From the NCBI RefSeq assembly GCF_013179555.1, contig NZ_JABMCR010000013.1, positions 1 through 32,149 of the forward strand: DNA of 32,149 bases, read 5' to 3'. The DNA is from Bacillus haikouensis (GTDB taxonomy: Bacteria > Bacillota > Bacilli > Bacillales > Bacillaceae_B). Positions within the stretch are counted from its first letter, which is position 1. Every line of letters starts with the position of its first letter. Both the position numbers and the translations under genes were made by a program. Under the pieces are notes generated by a model. It was not told the origin of the DNA, did no database searches, and was given only the letters and a program-made list of their open reading frames with translations. Below are positions 1-7,112 of the stretch, piece after piece.

Positions 1-2
1 AT

Positions 3-30
3 GTTTATCCATCCATAATTAAGGATAAAC
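3..30. repeat. 8-bp inverted repeat at window start
   Basis: GTTTATCC (3-10) is the exact reverse complement of GGATAAAC (23-30), with a 12-base loop. It lies about 40 bases before the first gene. There is no clear T tract, so it could be the terminator stem of a gene off the left edge or an operator for the gene at 68. Function is not determined. Confidence 0.35.
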
Positions 31-67
31 CTTATACAATTCCTTTTTAGCTAGGAGGTTCATTCCT

Positions 68-340
68 ATGAAACCATCAGAAGACAAGCAAAATCAAAAT
101 AGAAACCAGCAAAACCGCAAGAAGATGGAAGTACGAGAGCAGCATTTTCATGACCTTATCCTCTCAACCATCAGGACATGTGAGACTCTTTCAATCAAGC
201 CAACGATTTCGGTGCTGGTTGAATTTTCAGGACTTTCAGAAGAAAAAATACTGGAGATATTAGAGAACTACTATAAAGATAATTCATCAACTGAAAAACT
301 GAAGAAATTGAATGAAAACAGTAATGATTTTAGAAATTAA
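68..340 (+). CDS. Small hypothetical protein (90 aa), possible helix-turn-helix
   Basis: Not recognised. The ATG is preceded by a strong Shine-Dalgarno (AGGAGG at 54-59) at good spacing, which supports a real gene. The first 25 residues are very polar (Lys, Asn, Gln, Arg). Residues about 25-70 look like three helices, and the stretch around KPTISVLVEFSGLSEEKI has the look of a helix-turn-helix, although no family could be named. The tail is polar again, with no membrane segment and no cysteines. It reads towards the convergent importer operon, and only a weak hairpin (AAACACG/CGTGTTT near 370-400) follows it. A small DNA-binding or adaptor protein is a guess. Confidence 0.6.
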   Translation: MKPSEDKQNQNRNQQNRKKMEVREQHFHDLILSTIRTCETLSIKPTISVLVEFSGLSEEKILEILENYYKDNSSTEKLKKLNENSNDFRN

Positions 341-460
341 CATGAAATAACATAACTTCATCACGAAATAAAACACGAATCACAGTTCACCTTCTCCGTG
401 TTTGGTTTTCATCCTGTTGAGATTACGAATCTTACACTCCCGCGAACAAAATTTCATATC

Positions 461-494
461 AAAAAAATTCCCGCAGTGCAAACCGCGGGAATTT
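461..494 (-). terminator. Rho-independent terminator of the osmoprotectant operon
   Basis: A ten-base stem, AAATTCCCGC/GCGGGAATTT (465-474 with 485-494), has a ten-base loop. Read on the minus strand it ends in a run of seven T. It starts three bases after the stop codon of the binding-protein gene, as expected for the end of this operon. Confidence 0.85.
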
Positions 495-496
495 CA

Positions 497-1405
497 TTAG
501 TCTTCTAATAACCCGTTTTCAACGAGCCAGTCATGAGCGACAACAGACACACTGTTGCCTTCTACATCTACTTTAAAGTTCAGTTCACGCATAATATCAC
601 TGTCCAGTTTAGTTGCCAATCGGGCAGTGATTTCTTTAATTTCAGGATATTTTTTATAAACTTCCTTATTGATGCTAACTGCAGCCCGATACGGCGGGAA
701 AAATCGTTGGTCATCTTTCAACGTTACTAAACCATAGTCTCTTATTGTCGCATCCGTTTCAAAGGCAACCGAAACATCCACCTGGCCATTGTCAAGTGCA
801 CGCTGAGTGAGTCCGATATCCATTTGTTTAATGTTTTCTGCCCCAAAGCTGAATCCGTACTTTTTTTCAACACCGGGCAGTCCGTCAGGCCGGTTAGCGA
901 ATTCGGCATCGGAAGCCATAGTCAGCGCCCCTGGGTGTTCATTAACATAAGCTGCCAAATCACTGATTGAAACGATGCCAAGTTCTTCACTTTTTTCTTT
1001 TGTCATCGCCAGCGCGTACGTATTATTGACTTCAGACATGTTCATCCAATGAATGCCGTTCCTTGAATCCAGTTCTTTTACTTTCTGAAATGTTTTCTCG
1101 GGATCAGACATCGGTTCTTTACCCATATAGGTGATGAGGGCAGTCCCCGTATACTCCCACATTAAGTCTACCTGCTTATTTTCCAGAGCCTTCCGAACGA
1201 CCGTACTGCCCAGATTATTCATTTGTTTCACTTTGAATCCCTCTTCTTTCAAAAGAAAAGCAGTCATTTCAGAAAGCAGGTATTGTTCAGTAAAGTTTTT
1301 TCCCCCTACCGATATTTCTTTTCCGCCTATCCCTATAGAGGAACAAGATGAAAGACTGACCGTTAATGCAGCTATTATCATGAGAGTTCCTATTTTCTTT
1401 ATCAA
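497..1405 (-). CDS. Osmoprotectant (glycine betaine/choline-type) ABC transporter substrate-binding lipoprotein
   Basis: Extracellular lipid-anchored receptor that would capture a quaternary amine such as glycine betaine, choline or carnitine and pass it to the adjacent permeases. The N-terminus has a Lys-rich start, a hydrophobic helix and a lipobox ending SLSSC. It is followed by the OpuAC/ProX-type fold, with the family hallmark GGKNFTEQYLLSEM and the later segment WEYTGTALITYMG. An in-frame GTG exists at 1420, but it sits inside the ribosome site. GGAGGTG followed by six bases points to the TTG at 1405, giving MIKKIGTLM and 302 aa. It is the last gene of the four-gene operon, 20 bases after the permease. 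It resembles OpuCC/OsmF, but the exact ligand cannot be read from sequence. Confidence 0.88.
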   Translation of the reverse strand: MIKKIGTLMIIAALTVSLSSCSSIGIGGKEISVGGKNFTEQYLLSEMTAFLLKEEGFKVKQMNNLGSTVVRKALENKQVDLMWEYTGTALITYMGKEPMSDPEKTFQKVKELDSRNGIHWMNMSEVNNTYALAMTKEKSEELGIVSISDLAAYVNEHPGALTMASDAEFANRPDGLPGVEKKYGFSFGAENIKQMDIGLTQRALDNGQVDVSVAFETDATIRDYGLVTLKDDQRFFPPYRAAVSINKEVYKKYPEIKEITARLATKLDSDIMRELNFKVDVEGNSVSVVAHDWLVENGLLED

Positions 1406-1425
1406 CTGAATCACCTCCACATCTT

Positions 1426-2163
1426 TTACATATCTCCTGTTTGTTTGATTCCATCAGAAACGACTGCACGTTCCAGCAGTCTGAGTAGATAATCGACTGT
1501 AATGGCAAGCAGCGTGACCGGAATGGCTCCGGAAATCAAGTAACCGTTATCAAACAACTGGATTCCTGTAAAGATCCAAACACCGAGTCCTCCCCCGCCT
1601 ACAACGTATGCGAGTGCCGCAGTTCCAATATTCAACACAACTGCAGTCCTGATTCCTGCCAACATGGAATAAGCAGCGTTGGGCAATTCAATTTTGAAAA
1701 GAATCTGGGATGGGGTCATCCCCATTCCTCTGGCTGCATCAATCAGGTTTTCATCAATTGAGTCGATTCCTGCTACCGTATTTCTGTAAATCGGCAGCAA
1801 TGAGTAGATAAATAGTGCAAAAATCGCTGTATTAAAACCGATACCAAGAACACTGATCATTAACGCAAGAACCGCAAGGCTTGGGATTGTCTGTCCAAAA
1901 TTTACTGTATTCGAAACAGCCCACTCAGCTCTCCTGAATGATTTCCTGGTGATGATTATCCCAACAGGGATGGCGACGGCAATCGCCAGAAGTGATGAGA
2001 CCGCAACCAACTGTATATGTTGTTTCAGAAGCAGTAAAAATGTATTGGTTTCACTGAATATATATACGAAGTATCGATTCTGAATCGCCCAGACAAAAAA
2101 AAGAAGGACCAGGGCATATACACTGTAGCGGACGATTCGACTGACTAGCTTTTTCTTGTTCAT
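1426..2163 (-). CDS. Osmoprotectant ABC transporter permease (OpuC/YehY-like)
   Basis: Integral membrane subunit of the binding-protein-dependent importer. The 245 residues begin with a basic stretch and one N-terminal membrane helix (about residues 12-30), followed by a core of roughly five helices. The cytoplasmic EAA-type loop (DAARGMGMTPSQILFKIELP) docks onto the ATPase. The segment AVVLNIGTAALAYVVGGGGLG is typical of the OpuC/ProW permease family. It starts four bases after the ATPase stop codon, so the two are probably translationally coupled. It shares the core fold with the upstream permease at 3177 but has the longer N-terminus, and the two likely form a heterodimeric pore. Confidence 0.88.
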   Translation of the reverse strand: MNKKKLVSRIVRYSVYALVLLFFVWAIQNRYFVYIFSETNTFLLLLKQHIQLVAVSSLLAIAVAIPVGIIITRKSFRRAEWAVSNTVNFGQTIPSLAVLALMISVLGIGFNTAIFALFIYSLLPIYRNTVAGIDSIDENLIDAARGMGMTPSQILFKIELPNAAYSMLAGIRTAVVLNIGTAALAYVVGGGGLGVWIFTGIQLFDNGYLISGAIPVTLLAITVDYLLRLLERAVVSDGIKQTGDM

Positions 2164-2167
2164 CGAA

Positions 2168-3160
2168 TCATCCTTTCACTGCCGATGAAGATTTGCCTTT
2201 GATTTCATAGTGAAGGTACTTCTGTACAAGATCGATGGTAATCGCACCAAGTTTACTTCCAGAATGATCCAGCACAATCACTTGATCCGCTTCCTGATTC
2301 AAAAGCATGGAAAGAGTGTTTCTAAGATCGTGATGCACGTTGATAGTCTTCGTGTCCTGAATGGATTCGTCGATATCTACAAGACCGATGATATTCTTCA
2401 AATCCTCAATCGTATGAAGACTCAAGCTCTTTATCGCACGATCTTTTCCGAAAAATTCGTAAACAAAATCACTTTTCGGACGAACAAGCATTTCTGAAGG
2501 TGAATCATACTGCATGATTTCTCCGCCGCGTAAAAGAACGATCTTATCTGCCATTTTGATTGCCTCATCGATATCGTGGCTGACAAATAGAATCGTTTTT
2601 TTTACTTCTTTCTGAATTTGAAGAAACTCGTCCTGTATCTTTTCCCGGATGATCGGATCGAGTGCACCAAACGGCTCATCCATCAGCATTACCGGGGGGT
2701 CCGCTGCAAGGGCGCGAATGACACCTATCCTCTGCTGCTGTCCGCCTGAAAGTTCATGCGGGTAACGTTTTCTGTATTTATCGGGATCTAACCCAATCAT
2801 ATTCATAAGATAATCGAAACGCTCCCGTTTTTTCTTTTTTCCCCAACCTAATAAATCAGGGACGATCATTACATTCTCTTCAATCGTCATATTCGGGAAA
2901 AGTCCGTTGCTTTGGATTACATATCCAACTTTCCTTCTTAATTCAATTTCATTCAAGCTCATTGAATCCTGTCCGTCAATGATGATTTGACCATCACTGA
3001 TTGATTCGAGCCTGTTCACCATACGGAGCAGCGTGGTTTTTCCACAGCCGGAAGGACCAAGGAGAACAACGATATTTCCTTTTTCTACTGTGAAATCCAC
3101 CTTGTTGACAGCTGTAACCCCGCCTTCATATGTTTTCGTCGTTTGCTTAAACGTAATCAT
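2168..3160 (-). CDS. Osmoprotectant ABC transporter ATP-binding protein with CBS region
   Basis: Energises quaternary-amine import by ATP hydrolysis on the inner membrane face. Walker A is GPSGCGKTT (35-43), the ABC signature is LSGGQQQR (137-144), Walker B is VMLMDEPFGALD (157-168) and the switch His is H195. After the ABC domain (to about 235) come about 95 residues with a CBS-like fold (250-315: VIVLDHSGSKLGAITI). In OpuCA/OpuAA-type ATPases such regions tune transport to ionic strength or second messengers such as c-di-AMP; binding here is inference. At 330 aa it is shorter than B. subtilis OpuCA (about 380 aa as I recall), so the CBS tandem may be reduced. It lies 16 bases after the first permease gene. 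Confidence 0.9.
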   Translation of the reverse strand: MITFKQTTKTYEGGVTAVNKVDFTVEKGNIVVLLGPSGCGKTTLLRMVNRLESISDGQIIIDGQDSMSLNEIELRRKVGYVIQSNGLFPNMTIEENVMIVPDLLGWGKKKKRERFDYLMNMIGLDPDKYRKRYPHELSGGQQQRIGVIRALAADPPVMLMDEPFGALDPIIREKIQDEFLQIQKEVKKTILFVSHDIDEAIKMADKIVLLRGGEIMQYDSPSEMLVRPKSDFVYEFFGKDRAIKSLSLHTIEDLKNIIGLVDIDESIQDTKTINVHHDLRNTLSMLLNQEADQVIVLDHSGSKLGAITIDLVQKYLHYEIKGKSSSAVKG

Positions 3161-3176
3161 CTTTTCACCTCATTGC

Positions 3177-3830
3177 TTAGTTGGTTATGCTTTTTGGCGT
3201 GTAGCGTTTTTGAATCCACAATAGAATGCCGTCAGCAATCATTGCCAGGATTGCTACTGCGACCGATCCACTGATGATCAAATAATTATCCCCTCTGGAA
3301 ATCCCTTGTGTAATCAGGACGCCAAGTCCTCCTGCTCCGATATAGGCAGCAATGACACCGATCCCGATATTAAGTACCACTGCCGTTCTGATCCCTGCCA
3401 TGATAAGAGGAAAAGCATTTGGAATTTCCACCCGGAATAGTCTTTGGTAAGTTTTCATCCCGAGTCCTTTTGCCGCATCTCTCATTTCAGGGTTTACATT
3501 TTTAATTGCCGTATATGTATTCCTAATAATCGGAAGTTGAGAATAGAGAACAAGTGCAACAAATGCTGGTACAAAGCCTATTCCTTGATTGATTATTGAG
3601 AAGATCGGTATCATGACTCCAAATAACGCGATACTGGGGATTGTCAGCATGACTGATGCAATCTGCAGCACAGTTTCAGCAAGATAGTCATTGGTCGTAA
3701 GGTAAATACCAAGAGGAATACCAATCAACAGTGCAACAATGATTGCTAATCCGACAAGTGTCGCATGCTCAATGGTTAATTCTATGATCCGCGGCGCATT
3801 CACCTCAAGAAATTTCATCCATTCATCCAT
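3177..3830 (-). CDS. Osmoprotectant ABC transporter permease (OpuCB/YehW-like), first gene of operon
   Basis: Second permease half of the importer. The frame is open upstream to 3929, but AAGGAGG lies eight bases before the ATG at 3830, which gives 217 aa, the usual length of OpuCB-type permeases. The protein begins MDEWMKFLEVNAPRI and has about six membrane helices. The docking loop DAAKGLGMKTYQRLFRVEIP and the segment AVVLNIGIGVIAAYIGAGGLG parallel the other permease. It opens an operon ordered permease, ATPase, permease, binding protein. That order matches E. coli yehW-yehX-yehY-yehZ better than B. subtilis opuCA-CB-CC-CD. A TATACT box lies upstream at 3904-3909, but no convincing -35 was found. 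Confidence 0.88.
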   Translation of the reverse strand: MDEWMKFLEVNAPRIIELTIEHATLVGLAIIVALLIGIPLGIYLTTNDYLAETVLQIASVMLTIPSIALFGVMIPIFSIINQGIGFVPAFVALVLYSQLPIIRNTYTAIKNVNPEMRDAAKGLGMKTYQRLFRVEIPNAFPLIMAGIRTAVVLNIGIGVIAAYIGAGGLGVLITQGISRGDNYLIISGSVAVAILAMIADGILLWIQKRYTPKSITN

Positions 3831-3862
3831 CCATTTACCCTCCTTTATACGATTGTCCGGGC

Positions 3863-3903
3863 CAAAAAAAAATCGAGCAAGGCTAGCAGCCAAGTCGATT
3901 TTT
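3863..3903 (-). terminator. Probable terminator of the sigma-factor gene, upstream of the ABC operon
   Basis: On the minus strand AAATCGA (3901-3895) pairs with TCGATTT (3876-3870). An inner GGCT/AGCC pair (3891-3888 with 3884-3881) and a run of T follow. It lies between the sigma-factor stop (3990) and the importer start (3830), so it separates the two units, or it acts as an attenuator if transcripts run through. Confidence 0.5.
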
Positions 3904-3989
3904 AGTATACCCTCATATAACCGTAACATTCTTTGGACTCTCGTGTCTAATCCATCATCTATTAACCATTGGTTGTTATTTTTATCCTC

Positions 3990-4643
3990 TTAGCTTACAA
4001 CCTCCAGGATATTCCCGTCTGGATCAATCACATGCAAATACCTCGTTCCAGAAACTCTGGAAAGCGAATAATCCTTTGTTTCCATAAGACGGCTGACGGC
4101 GAATAATGCAGCCGGATTCTTTTCTTGGATTGCGTTCGTCAATTCCTTCAATAATTCTTTTGCAGTTGTTTCGTGCTGAAATGGGAATTCTTCAAATACC
4201 CGCTTTTGTTTTAAACTGGCTCTCGAACGGGAAAGGCTGGTTTTTATCGATTCATTACTGACTCTCATCATGTCAGCTATTTCCTGTGAACGATACTCGA
4301 ATACATCTTTCAATGTGACAAGAATCGCCTGACGGATCGGCAATCTCAACAGCAATACTTCCATTAAACCCTCGCATTCTGTAAAGTCCACTGTGTACGT
4401 GTGAAGTTCTTCCTTGAATGTGGTGACATCTTTATTCTTTCTTATCTCATCGATAAAAAGGTTTTTCGCGACCGCATACAGAAAACTAATAGAGACTTCC
4501 CTATGTGGTTCAGTCTTCTTTAGCGAGTACACTTTTATCAATGTATCCTGAGTCAGATCTTCTGCCCTCCATTGGGAACCTGCCAGTTTTAAACAATAGC
4601 GGTAAAGCTGTGAGATGGTCTTTTCCAAATTTTTAAAAATCAC
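3990..4643 (-). CDS. ECF-like sigma-70 family RNA polymerase sigma factor with C-terminal extension
   Basis: Would direct RNA polymerase to alternative promoters. Region 2 spans about residues 10-75 (RAEDLTQDTLIKVY, then SFLYAVAKNLFIDEIRK). Region 4 spans about 93-147, with the helix-turn-helix YRSQEIADMMRVSNESIKTS. The TTG at 4664 lies before the ribosome site; GGAGG six bases before the GTG at 4643 gives MIFKNLEKTI and 217 aa. The tail 148-217 is unusual. It holds a helical stretch (KELLKELTNAIQEKNPAAL) reminiscent of an NTF2/SnoaL start, and ends in HVIDPDGNILEVVS, which looks like the last strand of a VOC protein. A SigA promoter precedes it. No anti-sigma gene is adjacent. Confidence 0.82.
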   Translation of the reverse strand: MIFKNLEKTISQLYRYCLKLAGSQWRAEDLTQDTLIKVYSLKKTEPHREVSISFLYAVAKNLFIDEIRKNKDVTTFKEELHTYTVDFTECEGLMEVLLLRLPIRQAILVTLKDVFEYRSQEIADMMRVSNESIKTSLSRSRASLKQKRVFEEFPFQHETTAKELLKELTNAIQEKNPAALFAVSRLMETKDYSLSRVSGTRYLHVIDPDGNILEVVS

Positions 4644-4670
4644 TTTAATCCTCCAATTTTTCAAGAATTT

Positions 4671-4697
4671 TGTAACTTTTATTTCATTATATTCGTT
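4671..4697 (+). promoter_or_regulatory. Candidate ECF-sigma promoter for the VOC gene
   Basis: TGTAAC (4671-4676) is followed after 17 bases by CGTT (4694-4697). This resembles the -35 TGAAAC / -10 CGT pattern of ECF sigma promoters in Bacillus. Transcription would start near 4702, giving a leader of about 30 bases before the ATG at 4734. The adjacent divergent gene encodes an ECF-like sigma factor, which makes autologous control plausible but unproven. Confidence 0.5.
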
Positions 4698-4713
4698 ATT
4701 AAAGTGATATCAA
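4686..4713 (-). promoter_or_regulatory. SigA-type promoter of the sigma-factor gene
   Basis: On the minus strand TTGATA (4713-4708) and TATAAT (4691-4686) are separated by 16 bases, a near-consensus vegetative promoter. It faces the sigma-factor gene starting at 4643. It overlaps the candidate ECF promoter on the other strand. Confidence 0.65.
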
Positions 4714-4733
4714 TAATGTAAGGAGTGTTTTTT

Positions 4734-5153
4734 ATGTTCAAAGTAGGATGTGTGTTTGTTCCTGTTACCGATTTACAGAGATCAAAAAAATGGTATGAAG
4801 AGCTTTTAGACGTAAAGTTAATTGATGAATGGGAAGGCGGAGCAGGATTCTATTTTCCTTCCTGCCCTACTCAGCTGGGTCTGGTTCAGGTTGAAAAACC
4901 GCAGCCGACAGAGTTCACTATCAAAGGGAACAGGAAAAATTCTTATTATAATTTTTTGGTGGACGATTTAGATGAAGTATACGCCCGATTTAATGAAAAT
5001 GGCGTTAGAACATCAGAAATCGATGATTTTGATGGAATGAAATTCTTTGATTTCTTCGACCCTGATGGAAATCCGTTCAGCGTTGTGAATGAAGTGGAAG
5101 GTTCTCCATTCCACCGGGATGAAGTACGAAAGAAACAGAAACAGCATTATTAA
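4734..5153 (+). CDS. VOC (glyoxalase/bleomycin-resistance/dioxygenase) superfamily protein
   Basis: A small one-module-pair VOC protein of 139 aa. This fold usually binds a metal and acts on small molecules (glyoxalase, dioxygenase, antibiotic binding). The ATG at 4734 has AAGGAG eight bases upstream; the earlier GTG at 4725 lies in that site. The N-terminus GCVFVPVTDLQRSKKWYEELLDVKL is the classic first module. The C-terminal FDPDGNPFSVVNEVEG is the matching last strand. The canonical metal His/Glu set is incomplete: the first module starts CVFVPV without the common His. The activity is therefore uncertain. It is followed 20 bases later by a GNAT gene, probably in one transcript. Confidence 0.85.
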   Translation: MFKVGCVFVPVTDLQRSKKWYEELLDVKLIDEWEGGAGFYFPSCPTQLGLVQVEKPQPTEFTIKGNRKNSYYNFLVDDLDEVYARFNENGVRTSEIDDFDGMKFFDFFDPDGNPFSVVNEVEGSPFHRDEVRKKQKQHY

Positions 5154-5173
5154 TAGGTGAAGGGAGTAAACGG

Positions 5174-5602
5174 ATGATTGAAATCAAACAACTGAATGGT
5201 GAACAGGAGTGGCTGGACGCATATCCCGTCATGAAGCAGCTCCGTCCTCATTTAGATGAATCGGGGTATCTGAATTTAATAAAGGAAGCTTCAAATACAG
5301 ACGGCTACAAACTGGCAGCCTTGTATGAGGGAGGAAGAATTGTCGCCGTCACGGGCTTCATGCCTATGGTAACGCTATATAATGGAAAATCCATATGGGT
5401 ATGCGATTTAGTGACAGATGCTGCTGTACGTTCGAATGGCCATGGCAAAAAACTGCTCAACTATGTTGAATGCTGGGCTAAAGACAATGGATATGATATC
5501 ATCTCCCTCTCTTCAGGTCTCCAGCGCCTTGATGCACATCGGTTCTACGAAGATAAAATGGACTATAAGAAAAAAAGTTACGTTTACTTGAAGGAACTGT
5601 AG
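5174..5602 (+). CDS. GNAT family N-acetyltransferase
   Basis: Acetyl-CoA-dependent transferase of 142 aa. The central strands (RIVAVTGFMPMVTLYNGKSIWVCDLV) and the acetyl-CoA pyrophosphate loop (VRSNGHGKKLLNYVECWAK, an R/Q-x-x-G-x-G/A-type motif) are clear. The C-terminal LDAHRFYEDKMDYKKKSYVY is the conserved final motif. The substrate is unknown. The ATG has GAAGGGAG at about eight bases. It is probably co-transcribed with the VOC gene; the pair recalls detoxification cassettes, but that is inference. Confidence 0.88.
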   Translation: MIEIKQLNGEQEWLDAYPVMKQLRPHLDESGYLNLIKEASNTDGYKLAALYEGGRIVAVTGFMPMVTLYNGKSIWVCDLVTDAAVRSNGHGKKLLNYVECWAKDNGYDIISLSSGLQRLDAHRFYEDKMDYKKKSYVYLKEL

Positions 5603-5618
5603 GCAAGGGATTTTCCTT

Positions 5619-5647
5619 ACTTTGTCGAATATATTAAAAGACAAAGT
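5619..5647. repeat. 8-bp dyad in the dnaN-paralogue leader
   Basis: ACTTTGTC (5619-5626) is repeated inverted as GACAAAGT (5640-5647), flanking TATATT (5630-5635). No T tract follows, so it is more likely an operator or a processing stem than a terminator. It sits between the GNAT stop and the sliding-clamp start. Confidence 0.4.
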
Positions 5648-5666
5648 ATGGAGAGGATTTTAAATC

Positions 5667-6788
5667 ATGCATATTCATATTCAAAACCAACATTTTAGAA
5701 AGGCGATTGCTGATGTATCAAGAGTCGTTTCTTCCAAATCGCCTTTTCCCAGCCTGACTGGTATAAAATTGACTGCCGATGACCACAAATTGACGCTCAT
5801 CGGCAGTAATTCAACTACTATCATCAAAAAGGAGATTCCTGCCTCTGAAGATACTCTAGTCATTACCGAGCCGGGAAGTATCATCATCCCGGCAGTCTAC
5901 CTGTATGAACTAGTTAAAAAGCTCCCACAAGATCTGAGCATCCATGTTGATGAGAATCATTCCATTACCATTCGTTCAAAGGATATCCTGACCCGGATGA
6001 AAGGGTTGAATCCGTATGATTATCCCCCTTTACCTGAACTCAATCATGATTCGTCTATTGAAATTGAATCAGGGGAGTTGGTCCAGCTAATTAAACAGAC
6101 GGCATTTGCAGTTTCGTCCAATGATACAAGGCCGGTATTGACAGGTGTCCACTTTTCTATTCAAAAAGATGAGCTTATTACCATTGCAACCAACTCTCAC
6201 CGGCTCGCACTCAAGAAGCACAAAATCTCATCAACGATCAAAGGGGATTGTATCGTTCCGAGCGCCGCACTTTTCGAACTTAATAGATTGATTGAGAAAG
6301 ATTGTTCACCGGTCAATATATTGATAACCGACCATTATATAGTCTTTACGACAGCTGATATGTCATTCTATTCGAGATTGATTGAAGGCAGCTATCCAGA
6401 TACATCGAGTCTGATTCCGAATGATTCAAAAACAACTGTCACCTTGAATACGAGCGACTTCCTTGAAGGCGTTGATCGTGCGTGTTTATTTTCAAAGGAA
6501 TGGAGAAATCATAACATTCAGCTGGAGCTCATGCATGGATCTCATTTAAAAATTTCTTCTCGTTCTTCTGAGATTGGTAGGATCGAAGAGTTGCAGAAAC
6601 TTTCAGCTCTCACAGGTGACAACGAGCTCATCCTTACACTTGATGGCCGTTTTCTTATGGAAGCATTAAAATCAATTAATGAAGATGAAGTTTCACTTTG
6701 CTTCAGTGGATCGATGCGTCCGGTTCTAATTCATCCCGTAGATAATCTTCAGCATCTTCAGCTGATTTCACCGGTTCGGGCAGGTTAA
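5667..6788 (+). CDS. dnaN: DNA polymerase III beta subunit (sliding clamp) paralogue
   Basis: Ring-shaped processivity clamp subunit. The 373 aa match the family length (about 378 for B. subtilis DnaN). The three repeated clamp domains are visible: residues about 1-125 (ITRKA-like start, PFPSLTGIKL, TEPGSIIIPA), about 126-245 (AFAVSSNDTRPVLTGVHF, ATNSHRLALKKHK) and about 246-373 (FYSRLIEGSYPDTSSLIP, ending LISPVRAG). The ATG has GGAGAGG about seven bases upstream. No dnaA, recF or gyrB is nearby, so this is almost certainly a second copy and not the oriC gene. Second beta clamps exist in some Bacillus. It follows the VOC and GNAT genes with a 64-base gap holding a dyad. Confidence 0.88.
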   Translation: MHIHIQNQHFRKAIADVSRVVSSKSPFPSLTGIKLTADDHKLTLIGSNSTTIIKKEIPASEDTLVITEPGSIIIPAVYLYELVKKLPQDLSIHVDENHSITIRSKDILTRMKGLNPYDYPPLPELNHDSSIEIESGELVQLIKQTAFAVSSNDTRPVLTGVHFSIQKDELITIATNSHRLALKKHKISSTIKGDCIVPSAALFELNRLIEKDCSPVNILITDHYIVFTTADMSFYSRLIEGSYPDTSSLIPNDSKTTVTLNTSDFLEGVDRACLFSKEWRNHNIQLELMHGSHLKISSRSSEIGRIEELQKLSALTGDNELILTLDGRFLMEALKSINEDEVSLCFSGSMRPVLIHPVDNLQHLQLISPVRAG

Positions 6789-6791
6789 CAG

Positions 6792-6822
6792 AAAACTCCT
6801 GCTGTTTTTCATCAGGAGTTTT
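6792..6822. terminator. Bidirectional hairpin between the clamp gene and the membrane-protein gene
   Basis: The ten-base stem AAAACTCCTG/CAGGAGTTTT (6792-6801 with 6813-6822) lies just after the clamp stop codon and touches the stop of the convergent gene. The T tract is short on both strands (TTTT), so efficiency is uncertain. Confidence 0.65.
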
Positions 6823-7088
6823 CACACATTTTCCTCTTGATTCAAGACACCTGATTTTATGGTATAAATCGTGAAACCAGATAGTGTAATATAGATAATT
6901 ACTGTCGTAATGCCCAAAATTATTGAGTAATCGAATAATCTAAATAGAGTGACCGCGCCCCACGGGAGTATGACAGCTAGAAACCATTTTCCCCTCACTT
7001 GATTTTTCCGGTATAACGATATAAAAATGGCCAAAGACATGGTCATACTAATCGCATGAGCGATGATCATAAATCCGCCTATCATCAT
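6822..7088 (-). CDS. Small integral membrane protein, unknown function
   Basis: Not recognised. Three hydrophobic segments are visible (about MIGGFMIIAHAISMTMSLAIFI, WFLAVILPWGAVTLF and IILGITTVIIYITLSGFTIY), with a basic loop RKNQVRGK between the first two. An upstream TTG at 7100 abuts the purine-rich GGGAGAGGGGG. The ATG at 7088 has a 12-base spacing and is preferred, but the start is uncertain. The C-terminus is short and polar. It follows the P-loop kinase-like gene after about 25 bases, so the two may share a transcript. Confidence 0.6.
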   Translation of the reverse strand: MMIGGFMIIAHAISMTMSLAIFISLYRKNQVRGKWFLAVILPWGAVTLFRLFDYSIILGITTVIIYITLSGFTIYTIKSGVLNQEENV

Positions 7089-7112
7089 ATCAACAACCAA
7101 CCCCCTCTCCCT

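Noticed and set aside
3904-3930. SigB promoter (GGGTAT) for the osmoprotectant operon
   Set aside because: No GTTT-type -35 at 12-15 bases; the match is limited to the -10.
5619-5647. LexA/SOS box before the sliding-clamp paralogue
   Set aside because: CGAATATATTAAAA lacks the GTTC half of the Bacillus CGAAC-N4-GTTCG consensus.
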